From Hoylesella enoeca JCM 12259 (GTDB taxonomy: Bacteria; Bacteroidota; Bacteroidia; Bacteroidales; Bacteroidaceae): a stretch of 44,478 nucleotides of DNA. Positions 16,367 to 25,346 of this stretch are shown piece by piece. The stretch covers positions 1-44,478 of the forward strand of contig NZ_BAIX01000017.1 of NCBI RefSeq assembly GCF_000613405.1. The letters run 5' to 3'. The notes beneath the pieces were generated by a model, which saw only the letters and a list, made by a program, of their open reading frames with translations, made no database searches and was not told the DNA's origin. Both the position numbers and the translations under genes were made by a program. Each line of letters starts with the position of its first letter. The stretch's first letter is position 1.

Positions 16367-17998
16367 ATGAAAGAGATGAAATCAAATGTATTTGCCTTTT
16401 GCCTGGCGGCCGGCATGCTTGCATTGACAGCATGTAGCAACGAAGATAGCACTGAAGCTGATAAGGAGGCGACTCAAACCGTACGGTTTAGTATAACAGA
16501 AGAAGATTTTGGCACAGATACCGAGCTTACTCGTGCGGGCATGCAAGGCATCAAGCCGGCAACGGCAGAGCTGAGCGATTGCGAGGTTGAAGTTTCGGCA
16601 GAGAATGAACCGGCAGAAAAGATGGCAGCGCCTACGCGTGCAGTCACTACGCCAGTGCACTACACCATTCGTGCTTATCAAAGTGGGGCGTTGAAATGTG
16701 AGTTGAAAGGTACGTTTAGTGCTTCGTCCTTTACGCCCGATGGGGGAAGTCCCGCATCTATCCAGTTGGCCCGGAATCAGACTTACGACTTCGTTTGTTT
16801 CAATGACCAAGTGACGCCCAACGGTAATAAGCTGGAAGTAAGCCTGGCAGATGCTGCCACGGCGCGCATCGGACATCAGCAGGTGACTATTGGTACGACC
16901 GATCAAACGGTTAGCCTTTCATCCAAGCATGCCGGTGTGCGTATGCGCACGCAGTTCACGGCCAAGAAAGACATACCAACAGCCATCAGTGCCACGCTCC
17001 AATCCACGGGCAATGATATTCCGACGCGAGTGTCGTATGATCCTGCAACGGGCACTTACACCAGTTTGTCCAGTGGTGCTGTAGCGGCTACGACCAACAA
17101 CTCTCCTGCCAGCGCCGAGGCTAAATTCACAGCCTCGAACTATGGGCAAGCTTATTCTTATACTTCCACGGGCAAGTATCATTACTTCTTGCCCACGACG
17201 GATATGAGCCACTTCAAATTGAATGTTACCGGTGGCACCATCTTCTGGAAACCCCTTAGCGGAACAATCAACAAACTCAGCGGTAGCAGTGTGCAGGCCA
17301 CGGCCAACAGCACTTATCTGATCAAGGCCAAGATGAAGCCGCAATACACTTACTTGATGAGCGATGGAACGACGGGCTTCTTTAAAGAGACCACCTATGG
17401 TGGCGGAACGAAAACGCCGATTGCCGTGGTCTTGGATACCGGACAACGTATCGCAATGGCTTTGACGGATGCTAATGCCGGCGGGACCTTGGTTTGGTGC
17501 ACCAATGCGTATTGGACCACGCAGACTAACGTTATCACCCAGCCTGCAGCTCAATCATTAACCACCTATGCTCGGAGCGGACGGGAAGAAACCTGGAATC
17601 CTGTTTATAGCACGGGCGGCATCGGCGTGAAGGCAGTAAATCCGATCTTTGCTTCCTTCCATGCAGCTGGGCATTACAATCCGGGCGTGGCTTACACGGG
17701 TTCGCCGGCATTGGTTTGGTATCTGCCATCTTATCATGATTGGAAGTTGGCATTCTCCGTGTTAGGCTTTGGCAATGCGAGTGCCGTAACCAATTCGGGC
17801 AATTACACTTGGTATGGCTATTTGGCTGGCGGTTCCTATATACAAGTTGGTGGCAGCGGTGGTGACGAGTGGTATTGGACGAGCTCGGCAATCTCCATCT
17901 CCGGTTCTGGCACGTTAGGCTTTTTTGGCAATCGCATGGGCTGGGATAGTGCGGCCAAGAGCTATCACTGTGCCGTCCGTCCTTTCGTGGCTTATTGA
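16367..17998 (+). CDS. Fimbrillin-family lipoprotein (Mfa-like), intact copy
   Basis: A predicted outer-membrane lipoprotein of 543 residues with signal MKEMKSNVFAFCLAAG and lipobox LTAC (Cys 23). Two Thr-Arg-Ala sites lie at residues 55-57 and 90-92. Type V pilins are exported as lipoproteins and matured by cleavage after an Arg, so these are candidate maturation sites. A beta-rich core with YFLPTTDMSHFKLNVTGGT follows. The C-terminal domain has ASFHAAGHYN, WYLPSYHDWKLAF, YWTSSA and VRPFVAY. The start at 16367 was chosen because earlier Met codons overlap the small ORF and the lipoprotein signal begins here. It is a paralogue of the gene at 42709-44339. A surface adhesin or pilus subunit is likely. 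Confidence 0.85.
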   Translation: MKEMKSNVFAFCLAAGMLALTACSNEDSTEADKEATQTVRFSITEEDFGTDTELTRAGMQGIKPATAELSDCEVEVSAENEPAEKMAAPTRAVTTPVHYTIRAYQSGALKCELKGTFSASSFTPDGGSPASIQLARNQTYDFVCFNDQVTPNGNKLEVSLADAATARIGHQQVTIGTTDQTVSLSSKHAGVRMRTQFTAKKDIPTAISATLQSTGNDIPTRVSYDPATGTYTSLSSGAVAATTNNSPASAEAKFTASNYGQAYSYTSTGKYHYFLPTTDMSHFKLNVTGGTIFWKPLSGTINKLSGSSVQATANSTYLIKAKMKPQYTYLMSDGTTGFFKETTYGGGTKTPIAVVLDTGQRIAMALTDANAGGTLVWCTNAYWTTQTNVITQPAAQSLTTYARSGREETWNPVYSTGGIGVKAVNPIFASFHAAGHYNPGVAYTGSPALVWYLPSYHDWKLAFSVLGFGNASAVTNSGNYTWYGYLAGGSYIQVGGSGGDEWYWTSSAISISGSGTLGFFGNRMGWDSAAKSYHCAVRPFVAY

Positions 17999-18003
17999 TG
18001 ATC

Positions 18004-18021
18004 GACCAGTTTAGTCTGGTC
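18004..18021 (+). terminator. Short hairpin after fimbrillin 1
   Basis: GACCAG pairs with CTGGTC around TTTAGT, right after the stop codon. No T-run follows, so termination is uncertain. Confidence 0.35.
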
Positions 18022-18041
18022 AAAATTGCATACGTATGCAG

Positions 18042-18175
18042 CAAAATTTTCTCCCGGGAAGAAATAAATTTTCTCCCGGGAGAAAATTTATTTCCAACCG
18101 TATGAAAATTTATTTCACACTGTATGAAAATTTATTTCTATGCGGGAAGAAATTTTCTTCCAACCGTATGTAATT
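18042..18175. repeat. 34-bp perfect palindrome with repeated half sites
   Basis: Positions 18061-18094 are self-complementary over 34 bases with no loop (half site GAAATAAATTTTCTCCC). The half motif GAAAATTTATTTC recurs at about 18105 and 18125, a related GAAATTTTCTTC at about 18149, and CAACCGTATG twice. No gene lies here. Confidence 0.8.
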
Positions 18176-18235
18176 ATTTTTCAACCATTCTGAGGGTTGA
18201 TTTCTGCAATCTATAAAAACAAAATAATGACGAGT

Positions 18236-18320
18236 GCGCTGCCTGACAAGTAGCATGGCGCTGCCTGACAAGTCGTATCGCGCTGGTTGACAAGTAGCAT
18301 GGTGCTAGCACATCATGAGG
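18236..18320. repeat. 22-bp tandem repeat, three units plus remnant
   Basis: GCGCTGCCTGACAAGTAGCATG (22 bp) starts at 18236, 18258 and 18280 with small changes, and a decayed unit follows. The period is the same as in the array at 5984-6082, and the core ACAAGTA..AT.G.G.TG is shared. Confidence 0.8.
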
Positions 18321-18335
18321 CTGGGTAAACAAAAG

Positions 18336-18381
18336 AATGACGAGTCGCTGTGATCACTTGGGCGACTCGTCATTCCTTTTT
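18336..18381. terminator. Bidirectional terminator, 13-bp stem
   Basis: AATGACGAGTCGC (18336-18348) pairs with 18362-18374; CCTTTTT follows on the plus strand. The plus-strand sequence before the stem is A-rich, so it can also end susD transcription on the minus strand. Confidence 0.85.
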
Positions 18382-18406
18382 GATTTATATGGATCGTTGA
18401 TCTGGG

Positions 18407-19888
18407 TTAGGGGAGCGTCTTGCTCCAATCCGTATTCTGCTCGACGCCAAAGCCCGTATTGATTTCATCGGCCGGGATCGGATAGACGAGATTGGATATG
18501 TCATAGTTGGTCACGCGGAATTTCACGTTGGGGGCGCTATAAGCCTCAACGCTTGCCTTGTCGCCCCAACGACGAAGATCCCACAGGCGGAAGCCCTCTT
18601 GGAACAGTTCGCGGGCCCGCTCGTCTTTCAGGAAGCTGTAAAGCGCGGTGAGTGTCTGGGGCAATTGCGTTGTGGACGTGATCGCCGTGTTGCGCCGAGC
18701 GACTGTGAGCAGAGCCGACTGGGCATCACTCAACTTGCCGAGCTTGATGTTTGCTTCGGCAATGATCAGAAACATCTCCGGTGCATTGACCAAATAATGG
18801 GTGGCATTGGCGGGATTGCCCGTTCTGAAAGCAGCGAATTTGCCGCCTCCATAGACCGGTGTTGCATCGGTAGAAGTGCTAGACCAGGTTTGGATGGCTG
18901 TCCGCACATCGGTGGAAGCATACATGCCGAGGAGTTTCGGACTCGGACTGAGGTTGTAGGTGCTCCATAGTGTGCCCGAGGAATTCGATGACCAGTTTTG
19001 CGTTTCGTTGATGTCGAGATAGAACATCGATTCTGTGTTGGATGCACCGCCATTGTAGAGTGCTTTATAATTGGCCCGGGTGTAAGTCAGCGAAGTGATT
19101 TCGGCACTGTTGAGTGCTTGCTGTGCATAGGTCTTTGCATGGCTCCAATCTTCTAGATAGAGATAAGTGCGGGCCAGAAGCGCGGTGGTTGCTGCCACGC
19201 CAATATAGCATTTGTCTTCGCGATCACCGCCTGCGGCTGTGAAGGCAGCGAGACTTTTCTGCAAGTCGGATAAGATTTGTGTGTAAGTTTCGCCCACTGT
19301 TGATCGGCTGACGCGCGTCTTTGCAGGGATCGGCGACTCGCTGATGACGAGTCCCGGTTGTGCAGAGAAATCCTGTCCGTTGACTTTGACCTGATGCGCA
19401 AACACGTTGACCATGACCAAATTGGCATAGGCACGCAGGGCATAAGCCTCTGCCAAATATTGATTCAGCACGATTTTGTCATCCTCGGTGGCGCCGGCGA
19501 GCTGTGCATTAACTGCCTGAATGATGCGGGCCGAATTGTCGACGATCTGATACCCATACTGCCAGATATCGGCCAAATAGAGGTTGGTCTCATCGAGCGA
19601 ATATTGATAGATATCGTCCCAGTGGCCAGTCTTTGTGTTCCAGTAGCTGATATCGGTGGGAATATCACCGATATTGACCGCGTAATTGCCTGCAAACCGA
19701 TAGTTGAACAGGCTATAATATACACCGGTCAGGGCCGACTGGATTAGTCCCGGCGTGTTTAAAGCGCCGTCGGTGGACACACCCGAATGGGAACTTGTGT
19801 CCAAATAACTCTCTGTGCAGCCGTTCATCCCGACCGAAAGCAGGACCGTTGCGATGCCGGCTACTATGTATCTTCTTATGTTTATCAT
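18407..19888 (-). CDS. RagB/SusD family outer-membrane lipoprotein
   Basis: Substrate-binding lid of a SusCD-type outer-membrane importer, 493 residues. The lipobox is MNGC after MINIRRYIVAGIATV, so it is a surface lipoprotein. The family features are the N-terminal YLDTSSHSGVSTDGALNT segment, tetratricopeptide-type helices (AEAYALRAYANLVMVNVF), and the C-terminal LKDERARELFQEGFRLWDLR and YPIPADEI. It lies 20 bases after the SusC stop, in the usual susC-susD order. No glycoside hydrolases, sigma or anti-sigma genes are linked, so the substrate (glycan or peptide, as in RagAB) cannot be read from context. Confidence 0.93.
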   Translation of the reverse strand: MINIRRYIVAGIATVLLSVGMNGCTESYLDTSSHSGVSTDGALNTPGLIQSALTGVYYSLFNYRFAGNYAVNIGDIPTDISYWNTKTGHWDDIYQYSLDETNLYLADIWQYGYQIVDNSARIIQAVNAQLAGATEDDKIVLNQYLAEAYALRAYANLVMVNVFAHQVKVNGQDFSAQPGLVISESPIPAKTRVSRSTVGETYTQILSDLQKSLAAFTAAGGDREDKCYIGVAATTALLARTYLYLEDWSHAKTYAQQALNSAEITSLTYTRANYKALYNGGASNTESMFYLDINETQNWSSNSSGTLWSTYNLSPSPKLLGMYASTDVRTAIQTWSSTSTDATPVYGGGKFAAFRTGNPANATHYLVNAPEMFLIIAEANIKLGKLSDAQSALLTVARRNTAITSTTQLPQTLTALYSFLKDERARELFQEGFRLWDLRRWGDKASVEAYSAPNVKFRVTNYDISNLVYPIPADEINTGFGVEQNTDWSKTLP

Positions 19889-19908
19889 CTTTTGAGTTGT
19901 TTAAATGA

Positions 19909-22900
19909 TTAGAAACTGATCTGCACCCCGCCTACGAATGTGGTGGAAGCAGGATATTGCCAGGCGATGATTCCGGTGGAATAAGTCTCCGGGTTATAGC
20001 CCACAAAGTCGCTGGCAGTCCATGTATAGAGGTTGTCTGCCGATAGATAGATGCGCACTTTCTCCATCATTGCTTTGCGAATGAGCGTTTTGGGCAGGGT
20101 GTAACCGATCGAAATGTTGCTCAGACGCAAGAAATTGCCGCTCATCAAGAAGCGAGACGAATAACTGGTGGCATGATAGGGATCGCTGGTAATGTATTGC
20201 GGATATTTCGCATCTTTGTTGTTTGGTGTCCAAGAGTCGGTTGCCACGCGTTTCAGCGGTGTGTATTCTGACATTCCCCAACCTGTAAATGCAGCGCCGG
20301 AATCAAATACTTTGGCGCCAAGCCGATAGTTGAAAGCGATCGACGCATCAAATCCTTTCCAGTTGGCAGTGGTTCCGAAACCTCCGAAAACCTTGGGATC
20401 GGGCGATCCCAAATAGCGTTTGGCAGCGGCATTATAGTCGCTTGTCACCTCGTTGCCCGACTCGTTGAGATACCATGTGGGTTTGCCGGTTTCTCTGTCG
20501 ACGCCTGCGTATTCTTTCAAATAGAAAGTTTGGTAAGCATAGCCGGGCTTAATGATATAGTAAGTGCCCTCGATCGGATCATCGGTCGACATTTTCAATA
20601 CGCGATTTCGATTCCAAGTGAGGTTGGCATAAGCCGTCCAGTTGAGCTCGTTGGAATGCATAATCGTGGCGTTGAGTGTCCATTCGATACCCTGATTACG
20701 GATCGATCCGAGGTTCTGATATGTGTTCTCCAAACCCGAAGTCTGTGAGAGCGGCACCTCAAAAAGGGCGTCTGTGGTCTTCTCGTTATAATAGTCAAAA
20801 CTCAACGTGAGGCGATTCAGCAGGCCGAGGTCAAAACCTACGTCGAATTTCCGCGACACTTCCCATGTCAGGTCGGGGTTTTCCAGACTTGTAGGACGTG
20901 TTCCCGGTAAGCTGTGATAGTTGAAACCAGCCGTGTAAAGACCGCGAGAAGCGTACCAGTCGATATCCTGATTGCCCACAGTTCCATACGAAATGCGCAA
21001 CGTTCCGTTATTGATCACCTTGTTGTCTTTCAGTCCCAACCAGTCTTCATCGGTGAAACGCCACTTGCCTCCGACACTCCAAAAGGAGCCGAAACGATGT
21101 TTGGAACCGAATACTGAACTACCGTCGCGACGAAAAGAAGTTGATAAATAATAACGGTCTGCATAGGAATAATGAACGTCCCCGAAGTAAGACACAAGCC
21201 GAGCATCTTGCTTATCGTGGTTGGAGTCGCCCCAATGGCCTACCGTGGAGAGGTCTCTATTGCCCGCACTGGCAAAGGGGAAGTTATCACCTTGGATGGC
21301 GTCGTATTGGAAAGACTTGCGTTGCAATTCATGCCCCAGCATCACACTGAGGTTATGGAGATGATTAAACGTGCGGTTCCAACCCACAATGTTGTTCCAG
21401 GTAACGGTGCTTCGCTGCGAGTTATATTGCTGTCCGAGGCCGTTATAATCCATACCCTGTGGATTGTAAACGGCACTCCAATATTCATATTGGCGCAAAC
21501 TGAAGACGTTGACACCCAATGTAGTCTTGTAATAGATGCCTTTTCCGAAATCCATCTGCAAGTAAGGACTCACCGTTGTGGTGTAAGTCTCCATCTTGTT
21601 GATGTCTCCCAGCCCCTTGTCATTCATCGCCAGAGGATTATAGCTCTCGAGATTCGCATAGTTTCCATGCTTGTCATAGAACGAATAGAAGGGTTGCATC
21701 AGCGTGATGGCTTCAACAATCGGATTGCTCAGAGAGCCGCTTGTTGCCTCGACTGCACCGTTCTTGATGGCGTAAGCATAAGAAACATTGGCACCGAAAG
21801 TGAAGATCTTGAATTTGCTATTGAGATTAGCACGACCCGAATAACGCTTGAAGTCGGAGCCGATAACGGTTCCTTCGCTGCTCAAATAGCCTCCGCTGAC
21901 GTAGTAACCGGTGTTACCCGTCTGCCCACTCACGCTCAGATTGTAATCCTGATAATATCCCTTGCGGGTCACCGCATTAAACCAATCATAGTTGGAAACG
22001 GTATCCAACTCGTTCTCTTTGAGTAAATCACTATAATATTCTTGTTGGGTCTTATCCTTGTAGTGGGCTGCCCGACCTGCGGCATATAGTTGCAACGTTT
22101 GCTCTGCATCGGCAAACTCCATATATTATTATTGGCTATTGTCACGAAACCTTGCTTGACATCAAGATTCACATTAAACTTGCCTTGGCTACCGCTTTTG
22201 GTCTTGATCACGATGACTCCGTTTCCGGCACGTGATCCGTAGATAGCTGTCGCAGCGGCATCCTTCAACACCGTGACACTCTCAATGTCGTTTGGGTTGA
22301 TCGAAGACATCGGATCCACAGCGTTATTGCTAGTCAACCTGAGTGCGTCACGATCCGAGTTGATCGGTACGCCATCAATAACATAGAGCGGTTGCGTACC
22401 TGAATTAAGTGAGCCTCGGCCTCTGACATACACAGCTCCCCATGTTCCAGGCGCACCAGAAGAGTTGCTCATCTGTACGCCGGTTACCGAACCTTCGAGC
22501 GATTTTACAAAGTTGGCATCGCTTTTCTTCTCGATTTTATCACCATTCAACAGCGAAGCTGCACCGGTGAATGATGCTTTGCGCTGTATGCCGTAGCCCG
22601 TCACAACCACTTCATCAATGTCTTTGGCATCGCTTTCAAGCAAAACTTTCATTCCATCGACTGCGGTCAGAGTCTGACTCTTCATTCCCACATATTGAAT
22701 TGTGATCTTTGTCTTACCCGTAGGCATCATTATCGTGAACCGTCCCTCAATATTCGTCATGGCACCGGTCGTTGTTCCTACCACAAGAACAGATGCTCCG
22801 ACCACTGGTTCACCGTCTTCGGCAGACAGCACCGTGCCCGACACCTTGCTTTGAGCTGCAGCCCATCCTACGAAAAGGAATAAACTGATCAAAGCCATCA

Positions 22901-22916
22901 TTAATCTTCTTACCAT
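19909..22916 (-). pseudogene. SusC/RagA family TonB-dependent receptor, frameshifted
   Basis: Outer-membrane beta-barrel importer partner of the adjacent SusD. The N-terminal part has a signal peptide, a carboxypeptidase-type domain (VSGTVLSAEDGEPVVGASV), the TonB-box region DIDEVVVTGYG and a plug (YVRGRGSLNSGTQPLYVIDG, DAAATAIYGSRAGNGVI). It leaves frame after VTIANNN. The barrel resumes one frame over with MEFADAEQTLQLYAAGRAAH and runs to GGVQISF. A single missing base explains it: AATAATAATATATGG at about 22120-22134 would read ...AATAATATGG with one more A. The restored protein has about 1002 residues, normal for the family. If the loss is real, the importer is off or switched; otherwise it is a sequencing error. 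Confidence 0.88.
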
Positions 22917-22970
22917 AAACCTACACTTTAATTAAACAATAAACTTCTTTTCGATACATTTTATGGTTCG

Positions 22971-22978
22971 CAAAGTTA
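22971..22978 (-). promoter_or_regulatory. -7 box of susCD
   Basis: Minus-strand TAACTTTG, 55 bases before the SusC start, fits TAnnTTTG. Confidence 0.55.
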
Positions 22979-23165
22979 TGAATTATAATTTTAAAAGCGA
23001 AATTTTTGATTGTTTTATACTTTTTGTCTTGTTGAAAATTGAAATTAATTAATCTATGTCAAGAAATCTGCTTGTTTCTTATTGCCCCGAAGCATCAATA
23101 AAAAGTATATTCAATTGCAATATTCAAACAAATCAAACGTTTATGATCATAAAGTATGCTTTATA

Positions 23166-23792
23166 ATGACAGAGGAAAAGATCTATATTTATGATGGAAT
23201 GAATGAATTAGAAAGAAACGTCAAACGGCTTTTTGATCTCTTTGTTTCTGCATCTTGTCTCATCCTTCTCTCTCCTTTATTTTTGGTATGTTATATTGTT
23301 GTTAGGCGTGCTGATCACGGTCCGGCTATTTTCAAACAAGAGCGAATCGGTCGTTTTGGAAGGCCGTTTTACATTTATAAATTTCGTAGTATGATTCTCA
23401 GTGCAGAGAAAAATGGCCCTGCATTGTATGGACATGCAAAGGACAAAAGGCTCACTCGGGTTGGAAAATTCTTACGCGAGCATCATTTAGATGAACTTCC
23501 GCAACTGTGGAATGTCTTTTGCGGTGAGATGTCTTTGGTCGGACCGCGTCCCGAACGAAAGTATTACATTGACCAGATAATCCAAAAAGATCCTCGTTAT
23601 CCTTGCTTATATCAAATACGACCAGGTATAACCTCTTATGCCACTTTATATAACGGTTATACAGATACGATTGAAAAGATGCTCCGTCGGCTTGAATTGG
23701 ATCTGTATTATTTGAAACACCGCTCGTGGTGGTTTGATATAAAGATCATGATAAACACATTTCTAAATGTGATTATCGGAAAGAAATTTTAG
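23166..23792 (+). CDS. Undecaprenyl-phosphate sugar phosphotransferase (monotopic PGT)
   Basis: Membrane enzyme that moves a sugar-1-phosphate from a nucleotide sugar onto undecaprenyl phosphate, the first step in making capsule, O-antigen or glycoprotein glycans. In 208 residues it has one hydrophobic re-entrant segment (LFDLFVSASCLILLSPLFL), then KQERIGRFGRPFYIYKFRSM, DELPQLWNVFCGEMSLVGPR and the PGITSYATLYNG segment. It is the small single-domain form, without the extra membrane helices of WcaJ. The start is the ATG at 23166; the longer frame upstream opens only with TTG and adds an unlike tail. No other glycan genes lie nearby, so it is an orphan initiating transferase. The gene is AT-richer than its neighbours. 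Confidence 0.9.
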   Translation: MTEEKIYIYDGMNELERNVKRLFDLFVSASCLILLSPLFLVCYIVVRRADHGPAIFKQERIGRFGRPFYIYKFRSMILSAEKNGPALYGHAKDKRLTRVGKFLREHHLDELPQLWNVFCGEMSLVGPRPERKYYIDQIIQKDPRYPCLYQIRPGITSYATLYNGYTDTIEKMLRRLELDLYYLKHRSWWFDIKIMINTFLNVIIGKKF

Positions 23793-23832
23793 GGTTGTTG
23801 TGTATTTGAGAGGTTCTTAATCACTAAAAAAG

Positions 23833-23904
23833 TAGTGGATAGGGGAATCGAACCCCTATGCCAAGATTGAGAATCTTGTATCCTAACCGTTAGATGAATC
23901 CACC
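23833..23904 (-). tRNA. tRNA-Glu (anticodon CTC)
   Basis: A full cloverleaf of 72 bases: acceptor GGTGGAT with ATCCACT (G-U at the first pair), D arm with TCTAACGGTTAGGA, anticodon stem CAAGA/TCTTG around TTCTCAA, and T arm AGGGG-TTCGATT-CCCCT. CCA is not encoded. It reads GAG codons. Confidence 0.9.
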
Positions 23905-23933
23905 CTTATCATTCTGCAATGTCCAAAAGATTG

Positions 23934-24020
23934 CGGAAGCTGGGGGATTCGAACCCCCGGTACGCTAACGCGCACGGCAGTTTAGCAAACTGCTGGTTTC
24001 AGCCACTCACCCAAACTTCC
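23934..24020 (-). tRNA. tRNA-Ser (anticodon GCT)
   Basis: A class II tRNA of 87 bases with acceptor GGAAGTT, anticodon stem GCAGT/ACTGC around TTGCTAA, a long variable arm and a GGGGGTTCGAATCCCCC T arm. It reads AGC and AGU. It lies 29 bases upstream of tRNA-Glu on the same strand, so the pair is probably one transcript. Confidence 0.93.
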
Positions 24021-24231
24021 TCTTCCGGTAAATTCGTTCACCGCAGCATTTTCTCTCAAATGCGGTGCAAAGATAAGGCTTTGTTTTTAAACAGCCAAAC
24101 AAATGTGCATCTTTTTCATCTGAAATTTACGAAACGCTCTTTTCTTTCGATATGATTGATAATTGAAAGGTGTTGCAACCATGTGCGAATCCATAATCAA
24201 GCATTTGCCTATCCGTAGGTTGTTTGCATGT

Positions 24232-25236
24232 TTATTTTTCTCCTTTGCGTGTCTTCCAATTATCTTTGACGTAACTATTGGGGTAAGTTGTGGGGTAGAG
24301 AATGTTTCCGCCGCGTTCGTGTATATAGGTGTCGAAAGCGCGTTTACCCTCTTTCAAAATGATAACTCTTGCTCCGTTGCGCAGGTGATTATACTCGGTG
24401 TTGCCACCCGAAAAGCGTCCATGAGCCAGCAACACATTATAATATATGACCGAATAATCATTGTCGTGATCATGACCGCAAAAGATTCCCATCACGTCTC
24501 CGCATTCTTTCATGGCCGTGAACATACCCGAATTGAGATTGGGAGCATAAGCTCGTTCCATCCGAGTGCCGTAAAGGATACACTGAGGATTGTCGACGGC
24601 CATGTTATATTCTGGTAATGGGATGTGAAAAAAGGCCAATGCAGGAAGCGTTTTACCACCGTTTTTCGAACGAAAAGCCTCGCTTTGCCGACGATACCAA
24701 CTGATTTGGTCGAATGTCAACCATTGATAGCCGTTCACACCAGCCATTCTGCTGTGATTATGACTGTCGAAACAATAGACCAAAGCTGCTGTCCGCGCAC
24801 CGTTTGACGATTTAATAGGCAAGACATAATCCATCGTTTTGGTTATGTTTCGGTCGGGTTGGATATTATAAGGAGCTTTCCGCATCTGATCATAAAGCGC
24901 TGTGAGCGGCACATCTTGTTCTCCGTCGTGGTTGCCGAACGTCATCACGAAAGGCACTTTGTGTGCCGAGAGACAATCCAACACCTCTTGCAGCGCTTCG
25001 TTTCCGGGTTTTGAATAGATAATATCGCCCGTAACAACGATGAGATCAGGCATTTCCTGATTCACGATTTCATCAATACAAGCCAGCGCCACGTTTGAAG
25101 CGGGCGTGTTGGTTTTATAATGTAGGTCGGTGAATTGTACGATTTTAAACATCCCATTATGGAATTTCAGATTCTGTCCGACTGTTGTCAAACACAGCAT
25201 AGCAGCCATTGCAACTATCGAAAGTCTTCTTTTCAT
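24232..25236 (-). CDS. Secreted calcineurin-like metallophosphoesterase
   Basis: A 334-residue enzyme with an N-terminal signal peptide (MKRRLSIVAMAAMLCLTTVG), so it acts in the periplasm or beyond. The dinuclear metal motifs are complete and in order: FTDLHY, GDIIYS, GNHDGE, FFHIPLPEY and CGHDHDND. The substrate is not known; relatives in Bacteroidetes include purple-acid-phosphatase-like and phosphodiesterase-like proteins. A -7 box (TACTTTTG on the minus strand, 25265-25272) lies just upstream. It is divergent from the radical SAM gene, with about 110 bases between the starts. Confidence 0.9.
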   Translation of the reverse strand: MKRRLSIVAMAAMLCLTTVGQNLKFHNGMFKIVQFTDLHYKTNTPASNVALACIDEIVNQEMPDLIVVTGDIIYSKPGNEALQEVLDCLSAHKVPFVMTFGNHDGEQDVPLTALYDQMRKAPYNIQPDRNITKTMDYVLPIKSSNGARTAALVYCFDSHNHSRMAGVNGYQWLTFDQISWYRRQSEAFRSKNGGKTLPALAFFHIPLPEYNMAVDNPQCILYGTRMERAYAPNLNSGMFTAMKECGDVMGIFCGHDHDNDYSVIYYNVLLAHGRFSGGNTEYNHLRNGARVIILKEGKRAFDTYIHERGGNILYPTTYPNSYVKDNWKTRKGEK

Positions 25237-25264
25237 ATTCTCTGTTTATGTCAAATTTCGGTCG

Positions 25265-25272
25265 CAAAAGTA
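25265..25272 (-). promoter_or_regulatory. -7 box of metallophosphoesterase gene
   Basis: Minus-strand TACTTTTG, 28 bases before the start codon. Confidence 0.55.
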
Positions 25273-25346
25273 CAAAATAACCCCTAAAAAGCATCTTTTG
25301 ATGCAATATTATTCACCAAAAGGCGTTTTGATAATATCAAATCAGC

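Noticed and set aside
21172..22026. Long plus-strand frame of 284 codons opposite SusC
   Set aside because: It is the antisense shadow of the SusC barrel, which has clear homology over the same bases.
23082..23165. N-terminal extension of the phosphoglycosyl transferase from a TTG start
   Set aside because: The extra 28 residues do not resemble the family N-terminus, and the ATG at 23166 gives a normal start.
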